Positions 41,659 to 50,405 of a stretch of 64,000 nt of DNA are shown piece by piece. The notes below the pieces were generated by a model. The model was not told where the DNA came from, ran no database searches, and was given only the letters and a program-made list of their open reading frames with translations. A program made the translations under genes and the position numbers. Source of the stretch: Pontibacillus salicampi. Its GTDB lineage: Bacteria > Bacillota > Bacilli > Bacillales > BH030062. The DNA is taken from contig NZ_JBHLTP010000002.1 of NCBI RefSeq assembly GCF_042434395.1, positions 1 to 64,000 on the forward strand. The letters are read 5' to 3'. Position 1 is the stretch's first letter. Each line of letters begins with the position of its first letter.

Positions 41659-43416
41659 ATGCTTTATTTGTTAGTTACTATGCTAGAGCGTGTAGGAATA
41701 ATAGTTACGGTTGCTTTCGTTACGACTAGACTGCCGTTTTTTAGAAATATGATGGAGCATCAAAGGCTACAAGGGTCCATTCTTTGGAAGATGATACTAT
41801 TTTTCGGTGTATTTGGTATTATAGGAACTTACACCGGTTTGTCTGTGAATGCATTTTCCTTTGAAGTATCTAAGTGGACTGTTTCCTTAAACCATGAGGA
41901 AGCGTTAGCCAATTCCCGAGTCATTGGTGTTGTAATCGGCGGACTTTTGGGAGGCTGGAAGGTTGGTCTTGGGGCTGGCTTGTTGGCTGGTGTCCATCGT
42001 TTCACCCTTGGGGGATTTACAGCATTGGCGTGTGGCATAGCCTCCATTGTGGCTGGTTTAATTGCTGGGCTTATTAGGGGAAGAACAGGAAAAAATGCCT
42101 TCCAGTCTTTATGGATTCCTTTCTTTGTAGGCATGCTTGCAGAAACGGTTCAAATGGCGATTATTCTAGGAATATCCAAGCCTTTTGAAGCAGCTTTTAG
42201 TTTAGTTGAAAAAATTGGACTGCCAATGGTAATTGCTAATGGGATTGGCTCTGCACTATTTATCATAATTGTGAAAAGTGTGTTTGACGAGCGGGAAAAT
42301 GTTGGGGCTGAAAAAACACAAAAAGCATTGCTATTGGCTAAATTAACTACCTCTCATCTGCGATTCGGATTGAATCAGAAAACGGCACAGCAAACTTGCG
42401 ACGTGTTATGGAACGAAGTAGGTGCCTCTGCTGTTGCCATTACAAATAAACAAGAAATACTAGGCTATGTAGGAGAAGGGATAGACCATCACTACCAAGG
42501 TCAGCAAATTCAAACGAATGAGACAAGAGGGGTTATCGAAAAGGGAAAAACCTACATTGCTAGAAATGAAGCAGTGCATTGTCAAAATCCAAAATGTTCT
42601 CTTCAAACAGCAGTTATAGCTCCGTTAAATTTACAAGGAGAAACAGTTGGTACGTTAAAATGTTATTTTGAAAGAGAAGATGATTTATCAAGGGTAACAG
42701 AGGAATATATTACTGGATTAGCAGCATTGCTGAGCCAACAACTAGAGCTTAGTGACGCAGAGCGCGTTAATCAGTTAGCGAAAGAAGCTGAGATAAAATC
42801 TCTTCAAGCACAAATCAGCCCCCATTTCCTATTTAATGCTTTGAATACCATCGTTTCCATGATTCGATCGGACCCAAATGAAGCAAGGAAGCTGCTCATT
42901 TCCTTATCTAGATATTTACGACAAAATATTCAAGGTAGTAAAGAGACTGTTATTTCCTTATCTCAGGAGCTAGAGCACGTGAATGCCTATTTATCTATTG
43001 AAGAAGCTCGTTTTAAGGACACGCTTACGGTTCACCATGAAATTGAGGAAGGAGTACTATATACACGTGTACCGCCTATGACCTTACAGCCGCTTGTGGA
43101 GAATGCGATTAAACATGGCTTGAAAGATAAACAGGGTAAAAGAGACCTTGCTATTGTAATAAAAAAAGAAAACAACGGTGTTCGGATAGAAGTTACAGAT
43201 AATGGGGTTGGAATAAGAGAGTCTCGACGCTCGAATTTAGCGACTACCCCTGTGTCTTCAGAAGAAGGAGCAGGGATTGGATTAGCAAATATAAATCAAA
43301 GACTTTGGATGATATTTGGCAAAGCTTCTCATCTATCAATAACATCCGTAGAAGGGGAGGGAACATCCATTTCTTTTTGGATACCGTTTAAGCGAGAGGA
43401 GGAGATCTATGAATGA
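41659..43416 (+). CDS. lytS: Sensor histidine kinase LytS
   Basis: 585 aa. An N-terminal 5TM-5TMR-LYT sensor (residues 1-210, several helices, glycine-rich LAGVHRFTLGGFTALACGIAS) precedes a GAF domain (about 215-355). The kinase core is of the LytS/YehU class: phospho-His in LQAQISPHFLFNALNTI near residue 395, then PLVENAIKHGLKDK, VTDNGVGI and GIGLANINQRL of the ATPase. It overlaps lytT by 8 bases. B. subtilis LytST senses extracellular pyruvate and controls its transporter. Confidence 0.93.
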   Translation: MLYLLVTMLERVGIIVTVAFVTTRLPFFRNMMEHQRLQGSILWKMILFFGVFGIIGTYTGLSVNAFSFEVSKWTVSLNHEEALANSRVIGVVIGGLLGGWKVGLGAGLLAGVHRFTLGGFTALACGIASIVAGLIAGLIRGRTGKNAFQSLWIPFFVGMLAETVQMAIILGISKPFEAAFSLVEKIGLPMVIANGIGSALFIIIVKSVFDERENVGAEKTQKALLLAKLTTSHLRFGLNQKTAQQTCDVLWNEVGASAVAITNKQEILGYVGEGIDHHYQGQQIQTNETRGVIEKGKTYIARNEAVHCQNPKCSLQTAVIAPLNLQGETVGTLKCYFEREDDLSRVTEEYITGLAALLSQQLELSDAERVNQLAKEAEIKSLQAQISPHFLFNALNTIVSMIRSDPNEARKLLISLSRYLRQNIQGSKETVISLSQELEHVNAYLSIEEARFKDTLTVHHEIEEGVLYTRVPPMTLQPLVENAIKHGLKDKQGKRDLAIVIKKENNGVRIEVTDNGVGIRESRRSNLATTPVSSEEGAGIGLANINQRLWMIFGKASHLSITSVEGEGTSISFWIPFKREEEIYE

Positions 43417-44137
43417 CATTCGTGTGATGGTAGTTGATGATGAAGTATATAGCCGGGATGAGTTAGTTCATTTATTGTCTTTATTCCATGACATCTCTAT
43501 AGTTGAGGAAGCGGGATCTGCAGAGAAAGCACTAGAAAAAATTATGAAATCGTCTATTGACGTAGTTTTTATGGATATTGAAATGGGTCCTATGTCAGGA
43601 ATAGACTTAGTTGAGGCTGTCCAACAATTGAAACACCCTCCCGAGATAGTATTTGCCACAGCACATCCTGATTACGCTGCTAAAGCGTTCCGGCTGCAGG
43701 CACTGGATTATTTACTTAAGCCCTTTGCTGAGGAAGAGGTTATGGAAACGGTCCAAAGAATTCGATCTGTATTAGCTGGGGATGAACAAGAAACACAAGG
43801 GAAGAAGAAGGGGAAACTGGCTATTGAATCAGAAGATAGAATATATTATGTTCATCCAGACGATATTATTTTTATTCGTGCAGAAGAAGGGGCAACAGTC
43901 ATCCATACTCGTTCTAAACAAATTCCATCCAAAACAACTCTGAAGGAATTTCAGGGAATCTTAAAGTCATGGTCTTTTTTCCGGACACATAAAAGTTTTT
44001 TAATCAACCTGGAGGATGTAGTAGAGTTAATTCCATGGTTTAACGGTGCTTATCAGCTTAAATTAAAGGATGTTCAAGAGGATATACCTGTTAGCAGGAC
44101 ATATGCTAAGGATTTAAAAGCAAAGCTCTCCATGTAA
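43409..44137 (+). CDS. lytT: LytTR-type response regulator LytT
   Basis: 242 aa. Receiver domain 1-120 with MVVDDE, phospho-acceptor Asp in VVFMDIEMGP and Lys in YLLKPF. A LytTR DNA-binding domain lies in residues 140-240 (IYYVHPDDIIFIRAEEG, FFRTHKSFLINLEDV, VSRTYAKDLK). AGGAGGAGAT lies before the start, inside the lytS end. It is the partner of LytS, and the likely target is the transporter gene directly downstream. Confidence 0.93.
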   Translation: MNDIRVMVVDDEVYSRDELVHLLSLFHDISIVEEAGSAEKALEKIMKSSIDVVFMDIEMGPMSGIDLVEAVQQLKHPPEIVFATAHPDYAAKAFRLQALDYLLKPFAEEEVMETVQRIRSVLAGDEQETQGKKKGKLAIESEDRIYYVHPDDIIFIRAEEGATVIHTRSKQIPSKTTLKEFQGILKSWSFFRTHKSFLINLEDVVELIPWFNGAYQLKLKDVQEDIPVSRTYAKDLKAKLSM

Positions 44138-44198
44138 AGAGTGCTAGTTATCGCTTATATGGTGCATCTTACTTTGGAATTCCTACATCTTATTGAAA

Positions 44199-44227
44199 AA
44201 GAGCCTCAAGAGAAGGCTCTTTTTTTA
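44199..44227 (+). terminator. Terminator between lytT and cstA
   Basis: AAGAGCC / GGCTCTT stem, followed by TTTTTTAT. cstA must have its own promoter, probably in the 50 bases after this hairpin. Confidence 0.75.
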
Positions 44228-44280
44228 TAATGAGGATAATCATTCAATGAAAGCGCATACAAGTTGAGGAGGGTATTTAC

Positions 44281-45720
44281 TTGTTTACTTTTATTCTATC
44301 CATTGCCATTTTAATCATTGGTTATTTTACGTACGGAAAGTTTGTAGAGAAAACGTTCGGTATAAAGGAAGAACGTAAAACACCGGCTTATACGATGGGA
44401 GATGATGTCGATTATCTTCCGATGGGGACGAAGCGAAACTCACTTATTCAATTGTTAAACATTGCCGGAGTGGGCCCCATTTTCGGCCCGATTTTGGGAG
44501 CTTTGTACGGACCGGTAGCATTCCTCTGGATTGTCCTTGGTTCTATTTTCGCTGGGGCTGTTCATGATTATTTAACGGGAATGATTTCGCTTCGCAACAA
44601 GGGAGCTCATATTCCGGAGCTTGCAGGAAAATTTTTAGGGAAACCGATGCGCCATATTGTGAATGCGTTTACAGTGTTATTGCTCTTATTGACTGGAACT
44701 GTTTTTGTGTCTGCACCGGCGTCCCTCATAAATGGGCTTACCTCCAATTGGATGAGTCTAAGTGCTATTGTGCTGTGCATCTTCGTGTACTATATAATAG
44801 CCACAGTTTTGCCTATTAACAAAATAATCGGTAGAATCTATCCAATATTCGGGGCAATGCTCTTGTTAAGTGCTATTGGAATTGGAGTAGGGCTTATTGT
44901 AAGAGGTGCTCCAATACCAGAAATGCAGCTTACGAATATGCATCCTGATAATTTGCCAATTTTTCCACTTCTATTCTTAACCATTTCGTGTGGAGCTTTA
45001 TCAGGGTTTCACGCTACTCAATCTCCAATTATTTCGAGGACGACGCAAAAAGAAGGTCAAGGAAGAAAAATATTTTATGGAATGATGATAGCAGAAGGAA
45101 TTATTGCAATGATTTGGGCTGCTGCAGGAATGAGTATGTTCTCAGGAAATGAATTAAACCAAATTATCGCAGAAGGAGGACCAGCTGCAGTAGTTAGTGA
45201 GGTTTCAACGATGATGCTTGGTGCAGTGGGTGGCACAATAGCAATTATAGGAGTTATTATCCTGCCAATCACTTCTGGTGATACTTCCTTCCGAGGCTTG
45301 CGTATGATTATTGCAGACTATTTCAATATTGGTCAAAAGAAAACGCTCAACAGACTTTGGATTGCGTTCCCAATTTTCGCCTTATCGTTTATGCTCACTA
45401 AAATTGATTTCTCTATTCTATGGAGATATTTCTCATGGGCAAATCAATCAACAGCCATGATTGCTTTATGGATTGGTGCTATGTATTTAATCCTTTCTAA
45501 GAAAAATTACTTTATAGCTATGGTACCAGCTGCCTTTATGACTATGGCTACTACCACTTATATTTTCTACAATGAGATAGGATTTGGCTTGCCAATACAG
45601 TGGGCATATGGCATAGCTGGCATTATTACTATAGGAGTAATTGTGTTATTTTATCGTACCGCCCACAAGCGACTGCAACAGCCGATCTCCTTGGACGATG
45701 GATACGATCAAGTGGCATAA
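44281..45720 (+). CDS. cstA: CstA-family transporter, probable pyruvate/H+ symporter (BtsT-like)
   Basis: 479 aa with about 13-14 membrane helices, the short type without the long C-terminal region of E. coli CstA. Family hallmarks are NIAGVGPIFGPILGALYGP near residue 60, GAVHDYLTGM, SCGALSGFHATQSPIISRTT near 235 and ITSGDTSFRGLRM near 335. In E. coli the homologue BtsT is a pyruvate/proton symporter under the LytS-type BtsS/BtsR pair. The order lytS-lytT-cstA here supports the same job. TTG start with GAGGAGGG upstream. Confidence 0.9.
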   Translation: MFTFILSIAILIIGYFTYGKFVEKTFGIKEERKTPAYTMGDDVDYLPMGTKRNSLIQLLNIAGVGPIFGPILGALYGPVAFLWIVLGSIFAGAVHDYLTGMISLRNKGAHIPELAGKFLGKPMRHIVNAFTVLLLLLTGTVFVSAPASLINGLTSNWMSLSAIVLCIFVYYIIATVLPINKIIGRIYPIFGAMLLLSAIGIGVGLIVRGAPIPEMQLTNMHPDNLPIFPLLFLTISCGALSGFHATQSPIISRTTQKEGQGRKIFYGMMIAEGIIAMIWAAAGMSMFSGNELNQIIAEGGPAAVVSEVSTMMLGAVGGTIAIIGVIILPITSGDTSFRGLRMIIADYFNIGQKKTLNRLWIAFPIFALSFMLTKIDFSILWRYFSWANQSTAMIALWIGAMYLILSKKNYFIAMVPAAFMTMATTTYIFYNEIGFGLPIQWAYGIAGIITIGVIVLFYRTAHKRLQQPISLDDGYDQVA

Positions 45721-45757
45721 CGGAATCGCAGGCATATCATTAATATAAATAAGAATC

Positions 45758-45804
45758 TACCACCTCCGTAGTCAGTTAGTAACGGATTATGGAGGTGGTT
45801 TTTG
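45758..45804 (+). terminator. Rho-independent terminator of cstA
   Basis: ACCACCTCCGTA pairs with TTATGGAGGTGGT and is followed by TTTTTG. Confidence 0.75.
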
Positions 45805-45848
45805 TCGTGTATTGTTGTTAACAATGAAATATTATCTTCTCTATGATG

Positions 45849-45902
45849 TTGACTATGTAGGAGTAGGACGATACACTATATATGAATATATGTTCATATA
45901 TA
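45849..45902 (+). promoter_or_regulatory. Promoter and CzrA operator of the zinc-efflux operon
   Basis: TTGACT at 45849-45854, 17-base spacer, TACACT at 45872-45877. Starting at the -10 is TATATATGAA (45877-45886), TATATG, then TTCATATATA (45893-45902), a perfect 10-bp dyad of the TGAA-N6-TTCA type recognised by CzrA/SmtB repressors. It covers the transcription start, where zinc-free CzrA would block it. Confidence 0.8.
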
Positions 45903-45955
45903 AGTATTAAATGAGAGCTACTCGGGGTAACATATGGAGAAGAGGAGGACGTTTT

Positions 45956-46843
45956 ATGGGACATCACCATCATGACCATACTACAGGAAATATAAAGGTA
46001 GCCTTTTTATTAAATCTGGGATTTACTATTCTAGAGATTATAGGGGGCATATTAACGAATAGTATGGCTATTTTATCCGACGCGCTTCATGATTTAGGGG
46101 ATTCCTTGTCACTAGGCTTGTCCTGGTTCTTACAGAAGTATTCCAAAAAAGAAAATACCAGCGAGTATACTTTTGGATATAAGAGGTTCTCTTTATTAGC
46201 TGCATTAATCAATAGTGTCGTTTTAATAGTTGGATCTACATTTATTCTATTTGAAGCCATACCGAGGTTATTAAATCCTGACATGCCAAATGCGACAGGG
46301 ATGATTGTACTAGCTGTTCTCGGTGTCCTTGTGAACGGAGCAGCGGTGTTTAAACTAAAAGGCGGCGAATCGATGAATGCAAAAGTAATAACTTGGCATC
46401 TAGTGGAAGATGTTCTTGGCTGGGTTGCTGTATTAGTAGTAAGCATCCTGCTTCTATTTTTCAATCTGCCTATTTTAGATCCATTGCTTTCTATTGGTAT
46501 TACCGTTTATATTCTTTATAATGTTATCCTTAATTTTAGAAAGACAATGTCATTATTTCTAGAAGCAGCTCCAGAGGGAATCGATGTGGACAAGGTCAAA
46601 CAGCAAATTGAAAATATTAACCTGGTGAAATCTATTCATCATACTCATTTGTGGTCACTTGATGGAGAACACCATGCCTTTTCAACTCATGTGGTTGTAC
46701 CGGAGAATGCAAGTAAAGATGATATTTGTGACACTAAAGAGCAAATTAAACAAATTATTCAAGAAATACAACTAGATCACATCACTATCGAGATCGAGTA
46801 CGAGGATGAAGCGTGCTCCGTTTTAGAACTATCTCATCATTAG
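45956..46843 (+). CDS. czcD: Cation diffusion facilitator, zinc efflux (CzcD type)
   Basis: 295 aa from ATG 45956 (GAGGAGG seven bases upstream; ATG 45911 in frame has none). The N-terminus is His-rich (GHHHHDH). Six membrane helices follow, and the transport site uses HDLGD in helix 2 and HLVED in helix 5, giving two His and two Asp ligands. The cytoplasmic domain (residues 205-290) has SIHHTHLWSLDGEHHAFSTHVVV. It exports Zn2+ (also Co2+/Cd2+) for protons. First gene of an operon with a small membrane peptide and ArsR. Confidence 0.92.
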   Translation: MGHHHHDHTTGNIKVAFLLNLGFTILEIIGGILTNSMAILSDALHDLGDSLSLGLSWFLQKYSKKENTSEYTFGYKRFSLLAALINSVVLIVGSTFILFEAIPRLLNPDMPNATGMIVLAVLGVLVNGAAVFKLKGGESMNAKVITWHLVEDVLGWVAVLVVSILLLFFNLPILDPLLSIGITVYILYNVILNFRKTMSLFLEAAPEGIDVDKVKQQIENINLVKSIHHTHLWSLDGEHHAFSTHVVVPENASKDDICDTKEQIKQIIQEIQLDHITIEIEYEDEACSVLELSHH

Positions 46844-46858
46844 ACGAGGAGGGTTAGT

Positions 46859-46969
46859 TTGTTAGGAACGTTGTTTTATTCAATGGTAGCAATGGCAATT
46901 ATTATTTTTGCGGCATTTACCTTATTTATGTATGCAGCATATAAAAAGGGGAGGAAGCAAGATGATTAA
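46859..46969 (+). CDS. 36-aa single-helix membrane peptide in the zinc operon
   Basis: TTG start with GAGGAGGG six bases upstream. The helix runs through residues 5-27 (LFYSMVAMAIIIFAAFTLFMY), followed by a basic-acidic tail KKGRKQDD. It begins 15 bases after the pump gene and ends 15 bases before the repressor gene, so it is translated from the same mRNA. Not a family I recognise; possibly a pump-associated peptide. Confidence 0.6.
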   Translation: MLGTLFYSMVAMAIIIFAAFTLFMYAAYKKGRKQDD

Positions 46970-46984
46970 TAGGGAGGTGGAAGC

Positions 46985-47299
46985 ATGACGAAGGATGATC
47001 AGGAAGGACGCTTTTTAGATGAGGAAACGTTATTTATTGTGACCCAGACTTTTAAAGCATTATCTGATCCGACAAGGGTGCGCATTCTCCATCTGCTCTT
47101 TCAGCAAGAACTATCTGTAAATTCGATTGCAGAACAATTAGGATTAAGACAATCAACCGTTTCCCATCAGTTACGGTTTTTAAAAAATGTAAGGCTTGTA
47201 CATTTCAGAAGAGAAGGGACATCTATTTTCTATTCCATTGAAGACGAGCATGTGCAAGGGGTTCTAAAACAGACAATTGAACACGCTACCCATGCTTAG
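46985..47299 (+). CDS. czrA: ArsR/SmtB-family zinc-responsive repressor (CzrA)
   Basis: 104 aa. A winged helix with FKALSDPTRVRILHLL and the recognition helix LRQSTVSHQLRFLKNV. The helix-5 metal site of CzrA is intact: Asp-x-His in EDEHV and His-x-x-His in EHATH 11 residues later. The helix-3 cysteine site of ArsR (CVC) is missing. This points to Zn/Co and to autoregulation through the palindrome at 45877-45902. It is the last gene of the operon. Confidence 0.9.
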   Translation: MTKDDQEGRFLDEETLFIVTQTFKALSDPTRVRILHLLFQQELSVNSIAEQLGLRQSTVSHQLRFLKNVRLVHFRREGTSIFYSIEDEHVQGVLKQTIEHATHA

Positions 47300-47400
47300 G
47301 TAATATTTACCGATAATGCAAGGCTAAATATTTTATTGCATAGTACGATAAATATAGTGTATGTAAAATTTATTAATAGATGGGAAGCGTAAATAGCAAT

Positions 47401-47691
47401 ATGGAAAGAAAAATAGTGAATGTGATGGAAGATTTAGCATCAAGTCTAATAACTGTAATGCTGACAAGTCCTGAGTATCAATTGTTTTGTAAATGTGAGC
47501 AATGCAGAATGGATATATTAGCATACAGTTTAAACAATTTGCCAAGTCACTATGTTTCCACTAAGGAAGGGAAAGAAAGGGCTTTTGAGCAACTAAATAC
47601 AAATCAGCATCGACGTTGGATTAATAAGCGCATTATTCATGCAATTCATGTTGTAGGCAAGTATCCGAAGCATTATAAAGCAGTACAATAA
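47401..47691 (+). CDS. comFB: ComFB-family protein
   Basis: 96 aa from ATG 47401 (weak GGGAAG site; ATG 47380 is also in frame). VMEDLASSLI and CKCEQCRMDILAYSLNNLPSHYVST, with three cysteines of a zinc site, match the late-competence ComFB family. In B. subtilis comFB lies between comFA and comFC and its role is unclear. Cyanobacterial relatives bind cyclic dinucleotides. Here it stands alone, away from comF genes. Confidence 0.82.
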   Translation: MERKIVNVMEDLASSLITVMLTSPEYQLFCKCEQCRMDILAYSLNNLPSHYVSTKEGKERAFEQLNTNQHRRWINKRIIHAIHVVGKYPKHYKAVQ

Positions 47692-47705
47692 ATAAATGTA
47701 TATCA

Positions 47706-47740
47706 GCCCCTGGTCTCCTTTACTATCAGACCAGGGGTAT
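47706..47740. terminator. Bidirectional terminator between comFB and the MFS gene
   Basis: CCCCTGGTCT and its perfect complement (47707-47716 / 47728-47737), followed by TATTCTCT on the plus strand. Confidence 0.7.
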
Positions 47741-47754
47741 TCTCTGTCCGATAA

Positions 47755-49050
47755 TTATTGTACAGGTTCAATGGAATTGGATTGCACATCAGTATTTACT
47801 ACTATATCTTGCTGATGTTTCTCGAATTTACTCGATAAGCGAGGCAGTAAAATCATATAAAATACACCTACTAATAACAGGATGGCTCCGCATACATAAA
47901 ATAGACTTTGAATAGAGATGATAGATGGAAAACCAACAGTAATAATCGCAAGTGTTGCTGTATGGGATACCATCATAATTGGGGTAATCCAGCTTTCCAC
48001 CCTTCCCATCATTCGCTTATCTACAATTGATGGGAGCCAACCTCCAATCGCTATATTAGCTAGTGGGATGGAGAACGCAATAAGCCCAGAGAGACTTAAA
48101 AAGAAGACTACGTTTGATGACGCCCCACTAACGATAATAAAACTTCCAGCCATAATGAGACTGAAGGACAAGCATGTGTATAGCTTCCATATCTTTGTTA
48201 ACAAGGCACCTGCTATACTTCCGGCAATCATTCCTACTCCGAACACAATCCCTAAGACTACAGTCCATTGCTCATAGGCTTCTGGTGTTAAATGGTATTT
48301 CAGCATATATAAAGGCATGACAGTTAATCCTCCATTAACAATACCTATTACAAAGAAGCCTGAAACAATAGTAAGTAATAATTTATGCTGGATAATATAT
48401 TGTAACCCTCTCAAAAAGTCTTGAAGAATAGAGGTGTAGCGTAAGTCTTTAATGGTCCTTGCTCCATTAGGCATTCTTACTTCTTCCGTAATCACACTGG
48501 ATCGAATAAGCAGCGCTGATACAATAAAGGTTATTAAATCAAAAACGATAGCTCCCTGTATGCCAAGCAGCCAGTATGCTCCAAGCCCTAAGCCGGTAGC
48601 AAATAAATTAAAGACACCAGCTACCATTTGGTTCAATCCTGCTGCAGTAGGATACTCCTTTTTTGTTAAAATCCCCTGAACGAGACTCATTTCAGCTGGA
48701 GTGAAAAATTTAGCTACAGCACTTCTAATAAACAAAACTAAGAAAATGACTGGCATCACATCTATCCAGAGTGCTCCTAATAAACATAACGATAAGATTC
48801 CACAAATCACATCACTGTAATAGGCTATTTTTTGTCGGTCTAAAGTGTCAGCGAAGACACCTGTTACAACAAAAACGAGTAGGGTTGGTGCGGAATACAT
48901 CATTTCAGCAAATGTTGCATAAGCGGGCTGCTCACTGAATCGGTCTAGCAAATAAAATGTGAATGCAGTCATTCCAACTATAGTTCCAAGTCTTGACGTA
49001 ACAGAAGCGAAAAATAGCTTAGCAAACGTAGTATTGTTAAAAATCCCCAA
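47755..49050 (-). CDS. MFS transporter, macrolide-efflux (MefA/MFS_3) type
   Basis: 431 aa with 12 membrane helices. The loop between helices 2 and 3 reads TGVFADTLDRQKIAYYSD, the MFS motif A in the form used by MefA-type exporters, and FFTPAEMSLVQGILTKKEY follows. The C-terminal 25 residues are polar. Drug or small-molecule export by proton antiport is likely, but the substrate is unknown. The TTG start has GGAG six bases upstream on the minus strand. It lies downstream of the DUF2512 gene but behind that gene's terminator. Confidence 0.82.
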   Translation of the reverse strand: MGIFNNTTFAKLFFASVTSRLGTIVGMTAFTFYLLDRFSEQPAYATFAEMMYSAPTLLVFVVTGVFADTLDRQKIAYYSDVICGILSLCLLGALWIDVMPVIFLVLFIRSAVAKFFTPAEMSLVQGILTKKEYPTAAGLNQMVAGVFNLFATGLGLGAYWLLGIQGAIVFDLITFIVSALLIRSSVITEEVRMPNGARTIKDLRYTSILQDFLRGLQYIIQHKLLLTIVSGFFVIGIVNGGLTVMPLYMLKYHLTPEAYEQWTVVLGIVFGVGMIAGSIAGALLTKIWKLYTCLSFSLIMAGSFIIVSGASSNVVFFLSLSGLIAFSIPLANIAIGGWLPSIVDKRMMGRVESWITPIMMVSHTATLAIITVGFPSIISIQSLFYVCGAILLLVGVFYMILLPRLSSKFEKHQQDIVVNTDVQSNSIEPVQ

Positions 49051-49151
49051 TCTGCTCCATTCCTTTCAATTGAAAGTCGTTATGTTTAGTATAGTTGGGG
49101 GGGAGATGCTAACAAACCAGCCACGGATGTAAGTGTACTCCGTCTGAAGAA

Positions 49152-49189
49152 CGAGAAAAAAAGCAGCACCCATAACTGGAATGCTGCTT
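49152..49189 (-). terminator. Rho-independent terminator of the DUF2512 gene
   Basis: AAGCAGCA / TGCTGCTT stem, followed on the minus strand by TTTTTTCTC. One arm overlaps the stop codon. Confidence 0.75.
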
Positions 49190-49688
49190 ACTCTTCTTGA
49201 TCTGGGTCGTGTGAATGTTCTGGTTGTGCGTCTCTCTTCTGTGCTTGAAATGGGGAGAGCTCTTCAGAGGCTTCTACTCGTAGTTTCTTTGGAACAAGCA
49301 ACTGCCGTCTTTTTTCATATGTTTTAGAACCAAGACGGAGAACCTTGGTTTCCATGTATATATGAAAAAAAGTTTCCAATGCGACGATAAAACCAGATGC
49401 TGCAATGGCTGGAAGGACGGTTTGCGTAGGAATGCCATTGATTGTCTGACCAAACACATACAATATACCAAATGCGATAATCGCATCTACAAGAGATGTG
49501 ACTAATAAACCATACCTTCTTAGTACAAATACATCTCCAATAACGTACGTAATTCCAAGCAGTATAAGACTGATAAGAAAAATATTACCTAACGATGCAT
49601 TTACAATTGGAGCGTAAATTGGGAATATGGCTGCGATCAGAATAACCCATTTAATAGCTAATGCTTTTACGTGTCTCACGGTTAACAC
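49188..49688 (-). CDS. yndM: DUF2512 (YndM-like) membrane protein
   Basis: 166 aa with four membrane helices and a polar tail. RHVKALAIKWVILIAAIFPIYAPIV and LGITYVIGDVFVLRRYGLLVTSLVDAIIAFGILYVFG fit the DUF2512 family typified by YndM. The tail (residues 120-166) is basic then acidic and His-rich. Function unknown. GGAGGTGTTAAC precedes the start. Confidence 0.85.
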   Translation of the reverse strand: MLTVRHVKALAIKWVILIAAIFPIYAPIVNASLGNIFLISLILLGITYVIGDVFVLRRYGLLVTSLVDAIIAFGILYVFGQTINGIPTQTVLPAIAASGFIVALETFFHIYMETKVLRLGSKTYEKRRQLLVPKKLRVEASEELSPFQAQKRDAQPEHSHDPDQEE

Positions 49689-49733
49689 CTCCGTCCATTA
49701 TCATTTGCATGGAGGTGCTATTTATGCATTAAC

Positions 49734-50177
49734 CTAGGAATCCTCTAACGGAAGACTCATTATCGTTTGACGAGCCTGAAAGCCTAATTTCTCGTACAAT
49801 TGTTTAGCTGAATTGGAGGCAAATACATTAAGACGTACTTCGTTATACCCTTTGGACCTAAAATAGGTGATAGCTTCTTTCATTAATGCTGAACCTATTT
49901 GGTTTCCTCGATGTTTTGGTACAACTAAGAGGTCATAAATATACCCATACTCTTTATTATCAAAGTAATCCAAGTTCTTCCCTATAAAAATCCAACCGAC
50001 AATCTCTTCTCCCTTTTTTGCTACAAGGTAGTGACCGCCTAAATCTCTAATGTTCTGGTTAAGCTCTTGAAGGTGCTCCAGCGACATATGTTTATGTTCC
50101 TGTGGTACAGATAGATGTAAATTATTGGCTATAAAACTTTCATCAGCAGGATTAGCCATTTGGATGTTCAAATCCAT
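49734..50177 (-). CDS. GNAT-family N-acetyltransferase
   Basis: 147 aa from ATG 50177 (GGGAAG eight bases upstream; GTG 50186 in frame lies inside that site). YIYDLLVVPKHRGNQIGSALMKEAITYF is the acetyl-CoA motif A, and NVFASNSAKQLYEKLGFQARQTIMSL is motif B with its catalytic Tyr. This matches RimI/Acetyltransf_1-type proteins. Substrate unknown. Confidence 0.85.
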   Translation of the reverse strand: MDLNIQMANPADESFIANNLHLSVPQEHKHMSLEHLQELNQNIRDLGGHYLVAKKGEEIVGWIFIGKNLDYFDNKEYGYIYDLLVVPKHRGNQIGSALMKEAITYFRSKGYNEVRLNVFASNSAKQLYEKLGFQARQTIMSLPLEDS

Positions 50178-50405
50178 AATAGTCACTTCCCATCATTATA
50201 GTTTCTTTAATTGTAAAGTTAACCATCCATTCAATCAACGAATATGTTGTTTGAGTTTTTATCCCGTAGCATAGGTATGGTTGTTATGTATGAATCGAAT
50301 GAGATTTCACAATGTGGTATGCTCGAAGTCTCATAAGTACATACTCTTATGTGTGAAAAATACTTTTATAGGGTAACAAATGAGAGAGCATGAAGGAGGA
50401 ATAGT

